From: Pantoea sp. AS-PWVM4 | GTDB lineage: Bacteria; Pseudomonadota; Gammaproteobacteria; Enterobacterales; Enterobacteriaceae | Assembly: GCF_000468095.1 (NCBI RefSeq) | Contig: NZ_ASZC01000027.1 | Coordinates: 1 to 49,834, forward strand | Direction: 5' to 3' | DNA: 49,834 nucleotides | Part shown: piece by piece, positions 7,984 to 16,212 of the stretch | Layout: each line of letters opens with the position of its first letter | How positions within the stretch are numbered: position 1 is the first letter of the stretch | Made by a program: the position numbers and the translations under genes | Notes under the pieces: generated by a model | Database searches by the model: none | Seen by the model: the letters and a program-made list of their open reading frames with translations, nothing else | Told to the model about the DNA's origin: nothing

Positions 7984-8688
7984 ATGAGCAAATCAACACG
8001 TAAAGTCGCGTTAATCAGCGGTGCCAGTCGCGGTATCGGGGCGGCGATTGCCGCCAATCTGCTGGCAAACGGTTGGGCGGTGAGCCTGGGCTGCCGGTCA
8101 CCAGAGGATGTGCTGGTTAGCGATAGCGAAAATCAGTTGGTATGTCGTTTTGATGCGTTTGATGCCGCCACGGAACAGGCGTGGGTCGATGCCACCCTCG
8201 CGAAGTTCGGTCGCATTGATGCGGTGGTACATAACGCCGGCATGATGCTGCCGCTGTCGATCCTGGAAGCCACTGACGACGAGTTCGATCGTACCTTTGA
8301 CGTTAACGTGAAATCACCGATGCGGTTGAGCCGTCTGACATGGCCCCATTTGCAGGCCAGCGGTGCCGGGCGCATCGTAATGCTGGTGTCGCTTTCCGGA
8401 AAACGCGTCAAAGCCGAACGCTCCAGCCTGTATGCCATGAGCAAGTATGCCGCGCTGGCGCTGGCCCACGGGCTGCGCAAAATCGGTGATGCCGATGGCA
8501 TTCGCTGTACCGCCATCTGCCCCGGCTTTGTCGCCACTGATATGGGAACGGCATTGACCGAGGTGCCCGCAGAAAAAATGACGCAGCCGGAAGATCTGGC
8601 GCACCTGATCCGTACGGTTCTGGAATTACCCACCACCACCAGCATCGCCGAAATTCCGGTGAACTGGACGGTGGAAGATAACTATTGA
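7984..8688 (+). CDS. Short-chain dehydrogenase/reductase (SDR)
   Basis: 234 residues from the ATG at 7984, which has GGGAGA 3 bases upstream; the longer in-frame ORF would read through a REP unit and is rejected. It shows the classical SDR pattern: cofactor motif SGASRGIGAAIA near residue 12, the NAG-type VHNAGMM near residue 82, catalytic Ser in MLVSLSGKR and YAMSKYA (Tyr-x3-Lys) near residues 153-157. A conserved PGFVATDMG follows the active site. It oxidises or reduces an alcohol/carbonyl with NAD(P). Its position between an IclR regulator and a flavin oxidase suggests it handles the carbonyl product of amine oxidation; this is inference. Confidence 0.88.
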   Translation: MSKSTRKVALISGASRGIGAAIAANLLANGWAVSLGCRSPEDVLVSDSENQLVCRFDAFDAATEQAWVDATLAKFGRIDAVVHNAGMMLPLSILEATDDEFDRTFDVNVKSPMRLSRLTWPHLQASGAGRIVMLVSLSGKRVKAERSSLYAMSKYAALALAHGLRKIGDADGIRCTAICPGFVATDMGTALTEVPAEKMTQPEDLAHLIRTVLELPTTTSIAEIPVNWTVEDNY

Positions 8689-8716
8689 TGCCCTTTTACC
8701 TGACGAGGAAATAATC

Positions 8717-10045
8717 ATGGGTCCCAGCGTTGATGCAGTTCCCTCTTCGGAAACCTTTCCGACGAGCGCCGATGTGGTGGTGATTGGTGGCGGGATTATC
8801 GGCGTGGCGACCGCGTTGTCGCTGGTGCAGCGCGGTGTCAGAACCGTGCTGTTGGAGAAGGGCACGGTGGCGGCAGAGCAGTCGAGCCGTAACTGGGGCT
8901 GGTGTCGTCGTACCGGGCGTGACCTGCGCGAGCTGCCGCTGATCAACCTCAGCATGCAGTTGTGGGAGGGGATGAATGTGCGTGTAAACCGCGAAACCGG
9001 TTTTCGTCGCAATGGCATCGTTTATGCCTCACGCACCGAACAGCAGCGTGAGCGCCATCAGCGCTGGGTCAATGAAGCGCAACATTACGGTATTCACAGC
9101 GAGATGCTGACGCCGCAACAGCTGAGTCAGCATCTGCCGCAGCTACAGGGCAGCTATCCCGGTGGGTTATATACCGCGCTGGACGGGCGCGCCGAACCGC
9201 AGAAAGCGGCTCCGGCGATGGTTGCTGCTGCGATGGAGCAGGGACTGAATCTGCAACAGCATTGCGCGGTTCGTACCATTGAACGTACCAATGGGCGAGT
9301 GAGCGAAGTGGTCACCGAGCACGGTGCCATTCGTTGTCAGCAAGTGGTGGTGGCGGGGGGAGCCTGGTCACGCCTGTTGTTGCAAGGGCTGGGCGTGACG
9401 TTGCCGCAATTGAAAGTGCTGTCTACGGTGCTACGAACCCGTCCGGTGGATTTCGATCCCGGTGCCTGCGCCAGCTTCGGCAGTGTTGCGCTGCGTAAAC
9501 GGCTGGATGGTGGCCTGACGGTCGCCAGTTCGGCCACCAATACCGCCGATATCACGCTGGATTCGTTACGTTTTAGCCCACGCTTTATGCCTGCCTTTTG
9601 GGTGGAACGTAAATCGTTGCAGTTGCGTCTCGGTAAGCGTTTTGTCGATGAAGCGCTGCGCTGGAAGCCCGGTCAGGCAGATAAACGATCGATCTATGAA
9701 GTGCTGCGCGTGCTCGATCCGGTGATTAATCCGTTGATCGTACAGCGCATGCGTCAAAACCTGGCAGAGTTGCTGCCACCGCTACGCGATCTGCCGGTGG
9801 CGCAGAGCTGGGGCGGGTTGATTGATACCATGCCGGATGCCATTCCGGTGATCTCCGGGGTTGATCAGGTAGCCGGGTTGTATCTGGCGACCGGTTTTTC
9901 TGGTCACGGATTTGGTATCGCGCCCGGAGCCGGTCAGCTGATGGCGGATCTGGTGCTGAACAGCACGCCGTCGGTGGATGCCCAGCCGTTCCGCTTTAGC
10001 CGGTTTAGCGATGGTGAAAAGATTCGCGCGCAGCATTGGTTGTAA
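8717..10045 (+). CDS. FAD-dependent oxidoreductase (DadA/DAO family)
   Basis: 442 residues with GAGGAA about 9 bases before the ATG. The dinucleotide fold motif VVIGGGIIGVATALSLVQRG starts near residue 20. SSRNWGWCRRTGRDLRELPL follows, in the place where the second FAD contact lies in DAO enzymes. The C-terminal segment GLYLATGFSGHGFGIAPGAG is the conserved flavin-closing loop. It lacks a signal peptide, so it is cytosolic or peripheral. It is the last gene of the rightward arm, 28 bases after the SDR, and is unlike the oxidase at 2464-3774. Two different flavin oxidases in one locus suggest two oxidation steps or two related substrates. Confidence 0.84.
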   Translation: MGPSVDAVPSSETFPTSADVVVIGGGIIGVATALSLVQRGVRTVLLEKGTVAAEQSSRNWGWCRRTGRDLRELPLINLSMQLWEGMNVRVNRETGFRRNGIVYASRTEQQRERHQRWVNEAQHYGIHSEMLTPQQLSQHLPQLQGSYPGGLYTALDGRAEPQKAAPAMVAAAMEQGLNLQQHCAVRTIERTNGRVSEVVTEHGAIRCQQVVVAGGAWSRLLLQGLGVTLPQLKVLSTVLRTRPVDFDPGACASFGSVALRKRLDGGLTVASSATNTADITLDSLRFSPRFMPAFWVERKSLQLRLGKRFVDEALRWKPGQADKRSIYEVLRVLDPVINPLIVQRMRQNLAELLPPLRDLPVAQSWGGLIDTMPDAIPVISGVDQVAGLYLATGFSGHGFGIAPGAGQLMADLVLNSTPSVDAQPFRFSRFSDGEKIRAQHWL

Positions 10046-10121
10046 TGCTTTGTTATCAATATCCGCGCCTTGCATAAATTTGCATAAGGTGCGGATAATT
10101 AAGCACTTTTAATTTTATCGG

Positions 10122-10145
10122 TTGATAAAAAACATTTTTTATCAA
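10122..10145. repeat. AT-rich 24-bp perfect palindrome
   Basis: TTGATAAAAAAC is followed directly by its inverse complement, ending TTTTTTATCAA. The tract could act as a bidirectional terminator for the flavin oxidase or as a protein site ahead of the speC leader. It lies 76 bases after the oxidase stop. Confidence 0.5.
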
Positions 10146-10256
10146 TAAGTTATCGCTATGCGGAAATTGCGGGTAGCGGGTTGTTCCGGCAAAAAAAAGA
10201 TGACATTATTGCGCCCCTGATAGTTATCAACCCCCTTAATCACTGAGGACGCCGCT

Positions 10257-10355
10257 ATGGTCGGTACAATGCGCATCTGCACTTGTTCCCGTTCGCTTCG
10301 CTGCAAGCGTTCCTCCGTCATCTGTTGTTCGCATTTCTCGCTCACCATGCGGTGA
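10257..10355 (+). CDS. Candidate 32-residue Arg/Cys-rich leader peptide of speC
   Basis: ATG at 10257 with GAGGA 8 bases upstream, ending in TGA at 10355. The peptide begins MVGTMRICTCSRSLRCK and ends SHFSLTMR. It has five Cys and six basic residues in 32. It starts 282 bases before speC, in a region with ordered hairpins. I do not recognise it in a named family. SpeFL of E. coli is 34 residues, basic and in the same type of position (before an ornithine decarboxylase gene), but the sequence is not obviously alike. It could be chance; a coding role is supported only by the ribosome site and position. Confidence 0.4.
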   Translation: MVGTMRICTCSRSLRCKRSSVICCSHFSLTMR

Positions 10356-10381
10356 GGCCAGCCACGCGCTCACTGTTGGAC

Positions 10382-10462
10382 ATGAGTAAAGACAGACATT
10401 TTCTGACTTTACTGATGTCTATCGGTTGCGGCTGTGATCTCTTTTTGCACCGATCCGTCTGA
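10382..10462 (+). CDS. Candidate second short ORF in the speC leader
   Basis: 26 codons from ATG 10382 to TGA 10462, beginning MSKDRHFLTLLMSIGCGC. There is no clear ribosome site, and the bases right after the start form a strong hairpin (10385-10413). If translated, it would be gated by that structure. Support is weak. Confidence 0.22.
   Translation: MSKDRHFLTLLMSIGCGCDLFLHRSV
10385..10413 (+). promoter_or_regulatory. Stem-loop in the speC leader
   Basis: AGTAAAG (10385-10391) pairs with CTTTACT (10407-10413); after an A/A mismatch, CAGA pairs with TCTG around a 5-base CATTT loop. It has no T-run after it, so it is not an intrinsic terminator. It may be a regulatory fold in the mRNA. Confidence 0.5.
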
Positions 10463-10538
10463 CGTTATTCGCCGGGGAATCTTCCTCATTGCTGTGCCAC
10501 TGGCACCCACTCATCCTTGACCTCTGGGGATTTGTGTT

Positions 10539-12686
10539 ATGACACCACTGAAAATTGCTGCCAGCGCTGCTGTAGCGCCAAACCTGAGCCTGAACACCAT
10601 GCGCGACGTGGTGACGCTGGACAATACTGACTTTACCGACGTGGCGGCTGTTGTCGTCTCTTTGGCAGATACGCGGAGTGGCGTGTTGGCGCTGTTGCGC
10701 CATACCGGCTTCAATCTGCCGGTGTTCGTTGCCAATGCCTTTGACGAAGAGGTGCTGCGACTGCCGGGCGTCGTTGCCGAGATCAACGGCGCACCGGAAG
10801 AGTGGGACGCGTTGGAAGAAGCGGCGCAAGCTTATGAAGCGGAACTGCTGCCACCGTTCTTTGACACCCTGACACGCTATGTTGATATGCAAAACAGCAC
10901 CTTTGCCTGTCCGGGGCATCAGGGCGGCGCCTTCTTCAAAAAACATCCGGCTGGTCGTCAATTCTATGAATTCTATGGCGAAAACGTCTTCCGTTCCGAT
11001 ATGTGCAACGCGGATGTCAAACTGGGCGACTTGCTGATCCACGAAGGCTCAGCCAAAGACGCGCAGAAATATGCGGCCAAAGTCTTCAATGCCGATAAAA
11101 CCTATTTCGTGTTGAACGGCACTTCCAGCGCCAACAAAGTGGTGACCAACGCGCTGCTGACGCGTGGCGATCTGGTGCTGTTTGACCGTAACAACCATAA
11201 ATCCAACCATCATGGCGCGTTGATTCAGGCCGGTGCCACGCCGGTATATCTTGAAGCGGCGCGCAACCCGTTTGGCTTTATTGGCGGTATTGATGCGCAC
11301 TGCTTTGACGAAGCATATCTGCGCGAGCAGGTAAAGAAAGTCGCGCCGAAGCGTGCCAAAGAGCAACGTCCGTTCCGTCTGGCGATTATCCAGCTCGGCA
11401 CCTACGACGGCACGGTGTACAACGCACGCCAGGTGGTGGACCGCATTGGCCATCTGTGTGATTACATCCTGTTTGATTCGGCCTGGCTGGGTTACGAGCA
11501 ATTTATCCCGCTGATGGAAGGCTGCTCACCATTGACGCTGGAGTTGAACGAGAACGATCCGGGAATTTTCGTCACCCAGTCGGTGCATAAGCAACTGGCC
11601 GGTTTCTCGCAAACCTCGCAAATTCACAAGAAAGATAACCATCTGCGTGGGCAGAAACGTTTTTGTCCCCACAAGCGCCTGAACAATGCCTTTATGCTGC
11701 ACGCCTCAACCAGCCCGTTCTACCCGTTATTCGCCGCGCTGGATATCAACGCGCGTATGCATCAGGGCGAGGCGGGTCGCAGCATGTGGCACGAGTGCGT
11801 CACGCTGGGCATTGATGCACGTAAAGCGATTCTGGAACGCTGTGAGATGATCCTGCCATTCCTGCCGGAGCAGGTGCACGGTAAACCGTGGCAGGCAGCG
11901 GAAACGGAGGCTATCGCCGCCGATCCGGCTTACTTCAGCTTTGAACCAGGCGCGAAATGGCACGGATTTTCCGGATATGCCAGCGAGCAATATCTGGTGG
12001 ACCCCTGCAAACTGTTGCTGACCACGCCGGGCATTGATGCCGCCAGCGGGGAATACACCGAGTTCGGCATTCCGGCCACCATTCTGGCGAACTACCTGCG
12101 TGAAAACGGCATCGTGCCGGAAAAATGCGACCTCAACTCGATTCTTTTCCTGCTGACGCCAGCGGAAAGCGCTGAGAAGATGGCGCATCTGGTCGCGATG
12201 CTGGAGCAGTTTGAGCAGCACGTTAAAGAAGATGCGCTGCTGGCGGAGGTACTCCCGAGCGTGTATCGCAAAAATATGGCGCGTTATCAGGGCTATACCC
12301 TGCGTCGTCTGTGCCAGGAAATGCATGATTTGTATGTCAGCTATGGCGTGAAAGATCTGCAAAAAGCCATGTTCCGCGAAGCCTGCTTCCCGCCGGTTAA
12401 GGTGAACCCGCAGGATGCGCATCAGGCATATATTCGCGGCGACGTTGAGTTAGTGCCGATTGCCAAAGCGGAAGGACGTATCGCCGCTGAGGGCGCGTTG
12501 CCTTATCCTCCTGGCGTGCTGTGCGTGGTGCCGGGCGAAGTATGGGGTGGGGCGGTGCAGCGCTATTTCCTCGCACTGGAAGAAGGTATTAACCTGCTGC
12601 CGGGATTCTCACCGGAGTTGCAGGGGGTTTACACCGAAGAGGATGACAGCGGGCGTAAGCATTTAGTGGCTAATATGATGGTTTGA
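10539..12686 (+). CDS. speC: Ornithine decarboxylase, constitutive type
   Basis: 715 residues, against about 711 in E. coli SpeC, with very high identity along the length. It is a fold-type-I PLP decarboxylase that converts ornithine to putrescine, the first step of one polyamine route. The N-terminal response-regulator-like wing (about residues 1-105) precedes the PLP domain. The PLP lysine is Lys351 in TQSVHKQLAGFSQTSQIHKK, and substrate/cofactor blocks such as DRNNHKSNHHGAL and FDSAWLGYEQF are present. The C-terminal GALPYPPGVLCVVPGEVWGG block is intact. In E. coli nupG lies between mltC and speC; here only a repeat element separates them. speA at the other end of the window provides the arginine route. 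Confidence 0.97.
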   Translation: MTPLKIAASAAVAPNLSLNTMRDVVTLDNTDFTDVAAVVVSLADTRSGVLALLRHTGFNLPVFVANAFDEEVLRLPGVVAEINGAPEEWDALEEAAQAYEAELLPPFFDTLTRYVDMQNSTFACPGHQGGAFFKKHPAGRQFYEFYGENVFRSDMCNADVKLGDLLIHEGSAKDAQKYAAKVFNADKTYFVLNGTSSANKVVTNALLTRGDLVLFDRNNHKSNHHGALIQAGATPVYLEAARNPFGFIGGIDAHCFDEAYLREQVKKVAPKRAKEQRPFRLAIIQLGTYDGTVYNARQVVDRIGHLCDYILFDSAWLGYEQFIPLMEGCSPLTLELNENDPGIFVTQSVHKQLAGFSQTSQIHKKDNHLRGQKRFCPHKRLNNAFMLHASTSPFYPLFAALDINARMHQGEAGRSMWHECVTLGIDARKAILERCEMILPFLPEQVHGKPWQAAETEAIAADPAYFSFEPGAKWHGFSGYASEQYLVDPCKLLLTTPGIDAASGEYTEFGIPATILANYLRENGIVPEKCDLNSILFLLTPAESAEKMAHLVAMLEQFEQHVKEDALLAEVLPSVYRKNMARYQGYTLRRLCQEMHDLYVSYGVKDLQKAMFREACFPPVKVNPQDAHQAYIRGDVELVPIAKAEGRIAAEGALPYPPGVLCVVPGEVWGGAVQRYFLALEEGINLLPGFSPELQGVYTEEDDSGRKHLVANMMV

Positions 12687-12701
12687 TTGTGCTGGCTGTT
12701 G

Positions 12702-12838
12702 CCCTCATCCCGGCCTTCTCCCGCAAGCGGGAGAAGGAGATGTGCAATATGCTGAATCTTCGCCCTCTGCCGTAAGCGGGAGAAGTCTGCCCGATCTGCT
12801 CCCTCTCCCGTCTTGCGGGAGAGGGTTGGGGTGAGGGA
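12702..12838. repeat. CCCTC...GAGGG composite repeat with internal hairpins
   Basis: The element is bounded by CCCTCATCCC and GGGGTGAGGG, an imperfect inverted pair. Inside are a perfect 11-bp hairpin (12714-12737, CCTTCTCCCGC with its complement), a degenerate copy around 12763-12785 and a perfect 10-bp hairpin (12801-12825, CCCTCTCCCG/CGGGAGAGGG). It fills the convergent spacer between speC and mltC, so it may terminate both. Elements with this CTCTCCC core are common intergenic repeats in gammaproteobacteria. Confidence 0.7.
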
Positions 12839-12849
12839 ACTGACCGCAC

Positions 12850-13929
12850 TTAATAACGGTGATAACTGCGCTGGGCGCTGTTCACCTTGTACAGATAACG
12901 ACGTGATTCCGCTGATGGATGGTTGGTGGTGAGCGTCTGATATACCTGCCCCGGCGACATACCATTAATCATCGCAAACGCGCGATCTTTATCGCTGGAG
13001 AACACCCGCAACACGCTGCCCGCGCCGCCATTATAAGCGGTAATCACTGCATAACGCCGTGAAACCGGGTCCTGGATTCCACCCAGATAGGTGTTCTGCA
13101 ACAACGACAGATAGGCCGTACCGGCATCAATGTTGTTCTCCGGATCAAGCAGATAACTACGGCTGGGTTTACCCCATTTGCCCTTCATGCGGAACACATC
13201 AACCCCGGCGGTATGTTGTACCACCTGCATCAGTCCCAGCGCATCAGAATTACTCACCGCATAGGGGTTGAAGCTCGATTCGGTCTGCATAATTGCCAGA
13301 ATCAACGACGCATCCACGCCATACTCTTCTGCGGCTTTGCGTACCATTGGCAGGTACTTGTGCGCACGCTTGTCGAGATGGTTCGGCACCATCGGGATGG
13401 TCACCGACCAGATAACATGCAAGCCAGAGGTGCGTTTTTGCAGTTTGTTCTGAATCAGGTAGTCAGCAAAGTTACCAGCACGGCCCTGCCAGCGAATGGC
13501 CTGGCCGGTGTTGTCCAGCACCTGGCCGTACAGCATCGGCTCTTTACTGATCTGAATATCGTTGGCATCTGAATAGAGATCCACATTACCCGGTTCATCA
13601 CCCATCAACAGCGTGGTGATGATCGCCTGACGCAGGCTCGCCATCGGATCGGTGCCGGAAATGGTTTCAATGGTAATGCTACCGCTATCAAAGTTGATAT
13701 GGCTGCGGGTGTAATAGTTGTCGCTATATTTGACGTAATCTTTGGGGCCTGCGATCAGAACCTCATTGATTCCCCAAATATTTTCAATGTTATGGGCGAA
13801 CTGCCCCATCAGAATGTCGAAACCGTTGGTGTCCTTAACCCACTCTTCGTGATATTGCCCTTGTTTGTGTCCGGAGCAGGAAACCAAAAGCGGTGCGATT
13901 GCCAGCAGGGCGATCAATTTTTTATTCAT
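12850..13929 (-). CDS. mltC: Membrane-bound lytic murein transglycosylase C
   Basis: 359 residues, equal to E. coli MltC. A lipoprotein signal ends in the lipobox LVSC with Cys18, so the enzyme sits in the outer membrane facing the periplasm. The N-terminal DUF3393-type half is followed by the SLT domain from about residue 190, with ILAIMQTESSFNPYA holding the catalytic Glu and ALGLMQVVQHTAG and ITAYNGGAGSV completing it. It cleaves peptidoglycan glycan strands with formation of anhydromuramyl ends. It is the third gene of the conserved mutY-yggX-mltC set, but a terminator-like hairpin separates it from yggX. Confidence 0.96.
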   Translation of the reverse strand: MNKKLIALLAIAPLLVSCSGHKQGQYHEEWVKDTNGFDILMGQFAHNIENIWGINEVLIAGPKDYVKYSDNYYTRSHINFDSGSITIETISGTDPMASLRQAIITTLLMGDEPGNVDLYSDANDIQISKEPMLYGQVLDNTGQAIRWQGRAGNFADYLIQNKLQKRTSGLHVIWSVTIPMVPNHLDKRAHKYLPMVRKAAEEYGVDASLILAIMQTESSFNPYAVSNSDALGLMQVVQHTAGVDVFRMKGKWGKPSRSYLLDPENNIDAGTAYLSLLQNTYLGGIQDPVSRRYAVITAYNGGAGSVLRVFSSDKDRAFAMINGMSPGQVYQTLTTNHPSAESRRYLYKVNSAQRSYHRY

Positions 13930-13949
13930 TGTTAATGCAAGCCTGACCT

Positions 13950-13973
13950 GAAAAGGGCCTCAAGGTGAGGCCC
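13950..13973 (-). terminator. Terminator-like hairpin between yggX and mltC
   Basis: GGGCCTCA (13955-13962) pairs with TGAGGCCC (13966-13973) around a 3-base loop. On the minus strand it is followed by TTTTC. It probably ends part of the mutY-yggX transcript and lowers readthrough into mltC. Confidence 0.65.
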
Positions 13974-13980
13974 AGAAAGT

Positions 13981-14253
13981 TTATTTTTCCGGCGGTGTGT
14001 AACCTTCAATGTGCACATCTTTGCCTTCAAACAGGAAATTCACCATCTCCTGTTCCAGCACTTTGCGATCGCCTGGGTTCATCATGTTGAGTTTTTTCTC
14101 GTTGATCAGCATGGTCTGCTTGGCCATCCATTGCTGCCAGGCCTCTTTGGAGATTTCGTTGTAGATGCGCTTACCCAGCTCGCCAGGATAGAGCTGAAAG
14201 TCCTGACCTTCAGCGTCGCGTTGCAGATAAGTACAAAAAATAGTGCGGCTCAT
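13981..14253 (-). CDS. yggX: Fe(2+)-trafficking protein YggX
   Basis: 90 residues, almost identical to E. coli YggX (91). It starts MSRTIFCTYLQRDAEGQDFQ with the conserved Cys7, and has GELGKRIYNEISKEAWQQW and MLINEKKLNMMNP. In enteric bacteria it protects iron-sulfur clusters from oxidation and affects iron supply; MutY encoded next door carries a 4Fe-4S cluster. Its ATG overlaps the mutY stop by one base (TAATG), so it is translationally coupled. Confidence 0.96.
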   Translation of the reverse strand: MSRTIFCTYLQRDAEGQDFQLYPGELGKRIYNEISKEAWQQWMAKQTMLINEKKLNMMNPGDRKVLEQEMVNFLFEGKDVHIEGYTPPEK

Positions 14254-15335
14254 TACTCTTCCTCTTCGGTCACTCGCGTATGCAGTGCCAGTTGCTGGGG
14301 ATGTCGCAGTTCATGCAACAGGCGCTCGACCGGCGCAGCCAGACCCACTGACGGTGGTTGCGCTAAGTTATACCAGAGACCGCCTGCTTCATCCATCAGC
14401 GACCCGGACGAAGGCCATGCCAGCCACATAGGCACAATATCCAGATGGAAATGGCTGAAAGTATGGCGAAATGCAGTGAGCTGCTGCGGTCTGGCGTGAA
14501 CACCACGTTCTGCCAGCCAGTCGGTCATCGCCTGTTCGGTGGTGAATTGCGGGAAGCAGAACAGGCCGCCCCACAGGCCCACGGGGGGGCGTTGTTCCAG
14601 CCAGACATCATCACCGTGTTGCATCATCAGAAACCAGCCACTGCGTTCGGGCAGCGTCTGCTTAGGTTTTTTGCCGGGATAGTTGGCCCAACTGGCATTG
14701 GCATATGCGACACAGCCGCTGCTAAGCGGGCAAATCTCACACTTCGGACGTGAGCGGGTACACACTAACGCGCCGAGATCCATCATCGCCTGATTAAACT
14801 GGCTGACGCCCTGTGCTGGCGTTACTTCTTCGCTCAGTTGCCATAGCCGCTTCTCGACTTCCTTTTTCCCCGGCCAGCCTGCTACAGCGTAGCAGCGCGC
14901 CAGCACGCGTTTAACGTTGCCATCGAGGATGGGGAAGTGCAGTCCCAGCGACAGCGACAATATCGCCCCCGCGGTTGAGCGGCCAACACCCGGTAACGCG
15001 GCCACGTCATCAAAGTTACGCGGGAACTCACCAGCGTGCTTATCCACCACCTGCTTTGCCGCTTTGTGCAGGTTACGCGCACGGGCGTAATAGCCCAGAC
15101 CGGTCCACAGATGCAGCACCTCATCCAGTGGCGCAGCCGCCAGATCGGCAACCGTGGGGAAGCGCGCCATAAAGCGTTCAAAATAGGGAATGACGGTGGC
15201 AACCTGGGTCTGCTGCAACATCACTTCGGAGAGCCATACTTTGTAGGGCGTTTTCTCCTGCTGCCAGGGCAGGGTTTTGCGACCAAAGCGCTGATACCAG
15301 TCCAGCACCTGTTGCGCGAACTGCGGCGCTTGCAT
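14253..15335 (-). CDS. mutY: Adenine DNA glycosylase
   Basis: 360 residues from ATG 15335, chosen because MQAPQFAQQVLDWYQRFGRK aligns with the E. coli start; the ORF is open 29 codons further. It removes A mispaired with 8-oxoguanine. Glu37 is in LSEVMLQQTQV, the helix-hairpin-helix is LPGVGRSTAGAILSLSLG, and the catalytic Asp is in PILDGNVKRV. The iron-sulfur cysteines follow the C-x6-C-x2-C-x5-C pattern in VCTRSRPKCEICPLSSGC. The C-terminal NUDIX-like domain has TAFRHTFSHFHLD. No strong ribosome site is seen before this ATG. It is the first gene of mutY-yggX-mltC and is divergent from trmB. Confidence 0.96.
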   Translation of the reverse strand: MQAPQFAQQVLDWYQRFGRKTLPWQQEKTPYKVWLSEVMLQQTQVATVIPYFERFMARFPTVADLAAAPLDEVLHLWTGLGYYARARNLHKAAKQVVDKHAGEFPRNFDDVAALPGVGRSTAGAILSLSLGLHFPILDGNVKRVLARCYAVAGWPGKKEVEKRLWQLSEEVTPAQGVSQFNQAMMDLGALVCTRSRPKCEICPLSSGCVAYANASWANYPGKKPKQTLPERSGWFLMMQHGDDVWLEQRPPVGLWGGLFCFPQFTTEQAMTDWLAERGVHARPQQLTAFRHTFSHFHLDIVPMWLAWPSSGSLMDEAGGLWYNLAQPPSVGLAAPVERLLHELRHPQQLALHTRVTEEEE

Positions 15336-15492
15336 CATAAGAAGGAAATTTTCCGTGGTTACTCTACACTCAGGCAGGAATTCCAGCATAGAGACATCAG
15401 GGTGTAAACCGGAAGTTTGCAAAGGCTTGCTTCTGCTATTGAACTTTGCATAATGCGCGTTTCCCTGAACACGCTAATCAACAGGCTTTGAC

Positions 15493-16212
15493 ATGATTAA
15501 TGACGTCATCACCCCAGAATTTGATGAGAACGGGCGGCCATTGCGCCGTATCCGCAGTTTTGTGCGCCGCCAGGGGCGCTTAACCAAAGGGCAGCAGCTG
15601 GCACTCGATCAATACTGGCCGGAGATGGGCGTCGAGTATCAGCCGGAACCGCTGGATTTGACCGCGCTGTTCGGCCGCGATGCGCCGCTGGTGCTGGAAA
15701 TTGGTTTTGGTATGGGAGCCTCGTTAGTGACGATGGCGAAAAATAACCCGCATCAGAACTTCCTCGGCATTGAAGTTCATGCGCCAGGTGTTGGTGCGTG
15801 TCTGGGTTCAGCAAAAGAAGCGGGCGTGGAAAACCTGCGCGTGATGTGTCACGACGCCGTTGAAGTGCTGGAGAAGATGATTCCGGATAACTCGTTGCGC
15901 ATGGTGCAGTTGTTCTTCCCGGACCCCTGGCATAAAGCGCGCCACAACAAACGTCGTATCGTTCAGGTACCGTTTGCTGAGCTGGTCATGCGTAAGCTGA
16001 AGTTGGGCGGTGTCTTCCATATGGCGACCGACTGGGAAGCCTACGCCCAGCACATGCTGGAAGTAATGAGCAGCATTCAGGGTTATCAAAACCTGTCTGC
16101 AAGTCATGATTACGTGCCGCGTCCGGAGACGCGTCCGTTAACCAAATTTGAGCAACGCGGGCAGCGACTGGGCCACGGCGTTTGGGATCTGATGTTTGAG
16201 AGGGTGAAATAA
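15493..16212 (+). CDS. trmB: tRNA (guanine-N7-)-methyltransferase
   Basis: 239 residues, as in E. coli TrmB. It methylates G46 in the variable loop of tRNAs using S-adenosylmethionine. The SAM-binding block LVLEIGFGMGASLVTMAKNN, the following GIEVHAPGVGACL and the family-specific LFFPDPWHKARHNKRR motif are all visible. Its stop is directly followed by the ATG of yggL, so the two are coupled. Its neighbours match E. coli, with mutY divergent upstream. Confidence 0.97.
   Translation: MINDVITPEFDENGRPLRRIRSFVRRQGRLTKGQQLALDQYWPEMGVEYQPEPLDLTALFGRDAPLVLEIGFGMGASLVTMAKNNPHQNFLGIEVHAPGVGACLGSAKEAGVENLRVMCHDAVEVLEKMIPDNSLRMVQLFFPDPWHKARHNKRRIVQVPFAELVMRKLKLGGVFHMATDWEAYAQHMLEVMSSIQGYQNLSASHDYVPRPETRPLTKFEQRGQRLGHGVWDLMFERVK

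Larger units (their letters stand above)
10046..10538 (+). promoter_or_regulatory. Long structured upstream region of speC
   Basis: 493 bases without a long gene. It contains a perfect AT-rich palindrome (10122-10145), a candidate leader ORF with a good ribosome site (10257-10355), a second short ORF (10382-10462) whose start is followed at once by a strong hairpin (10385-10413), and a further imperfect stem joining ATCGGTTGC near 10417 to GCACCGAT near 10447. Its length and order recall ribosome-sensing leaders of polyamine genes such as speFL. That parallel is inference. Confidence 0.5.

Noticed and set aside
10142..10348. 68-codon minus-strand ORF across the speC leader
   Set aside because: No ribosome site is evident, and it overlaps the better-supported plus-strand leader ORF and the palindrome at 10122-10145.
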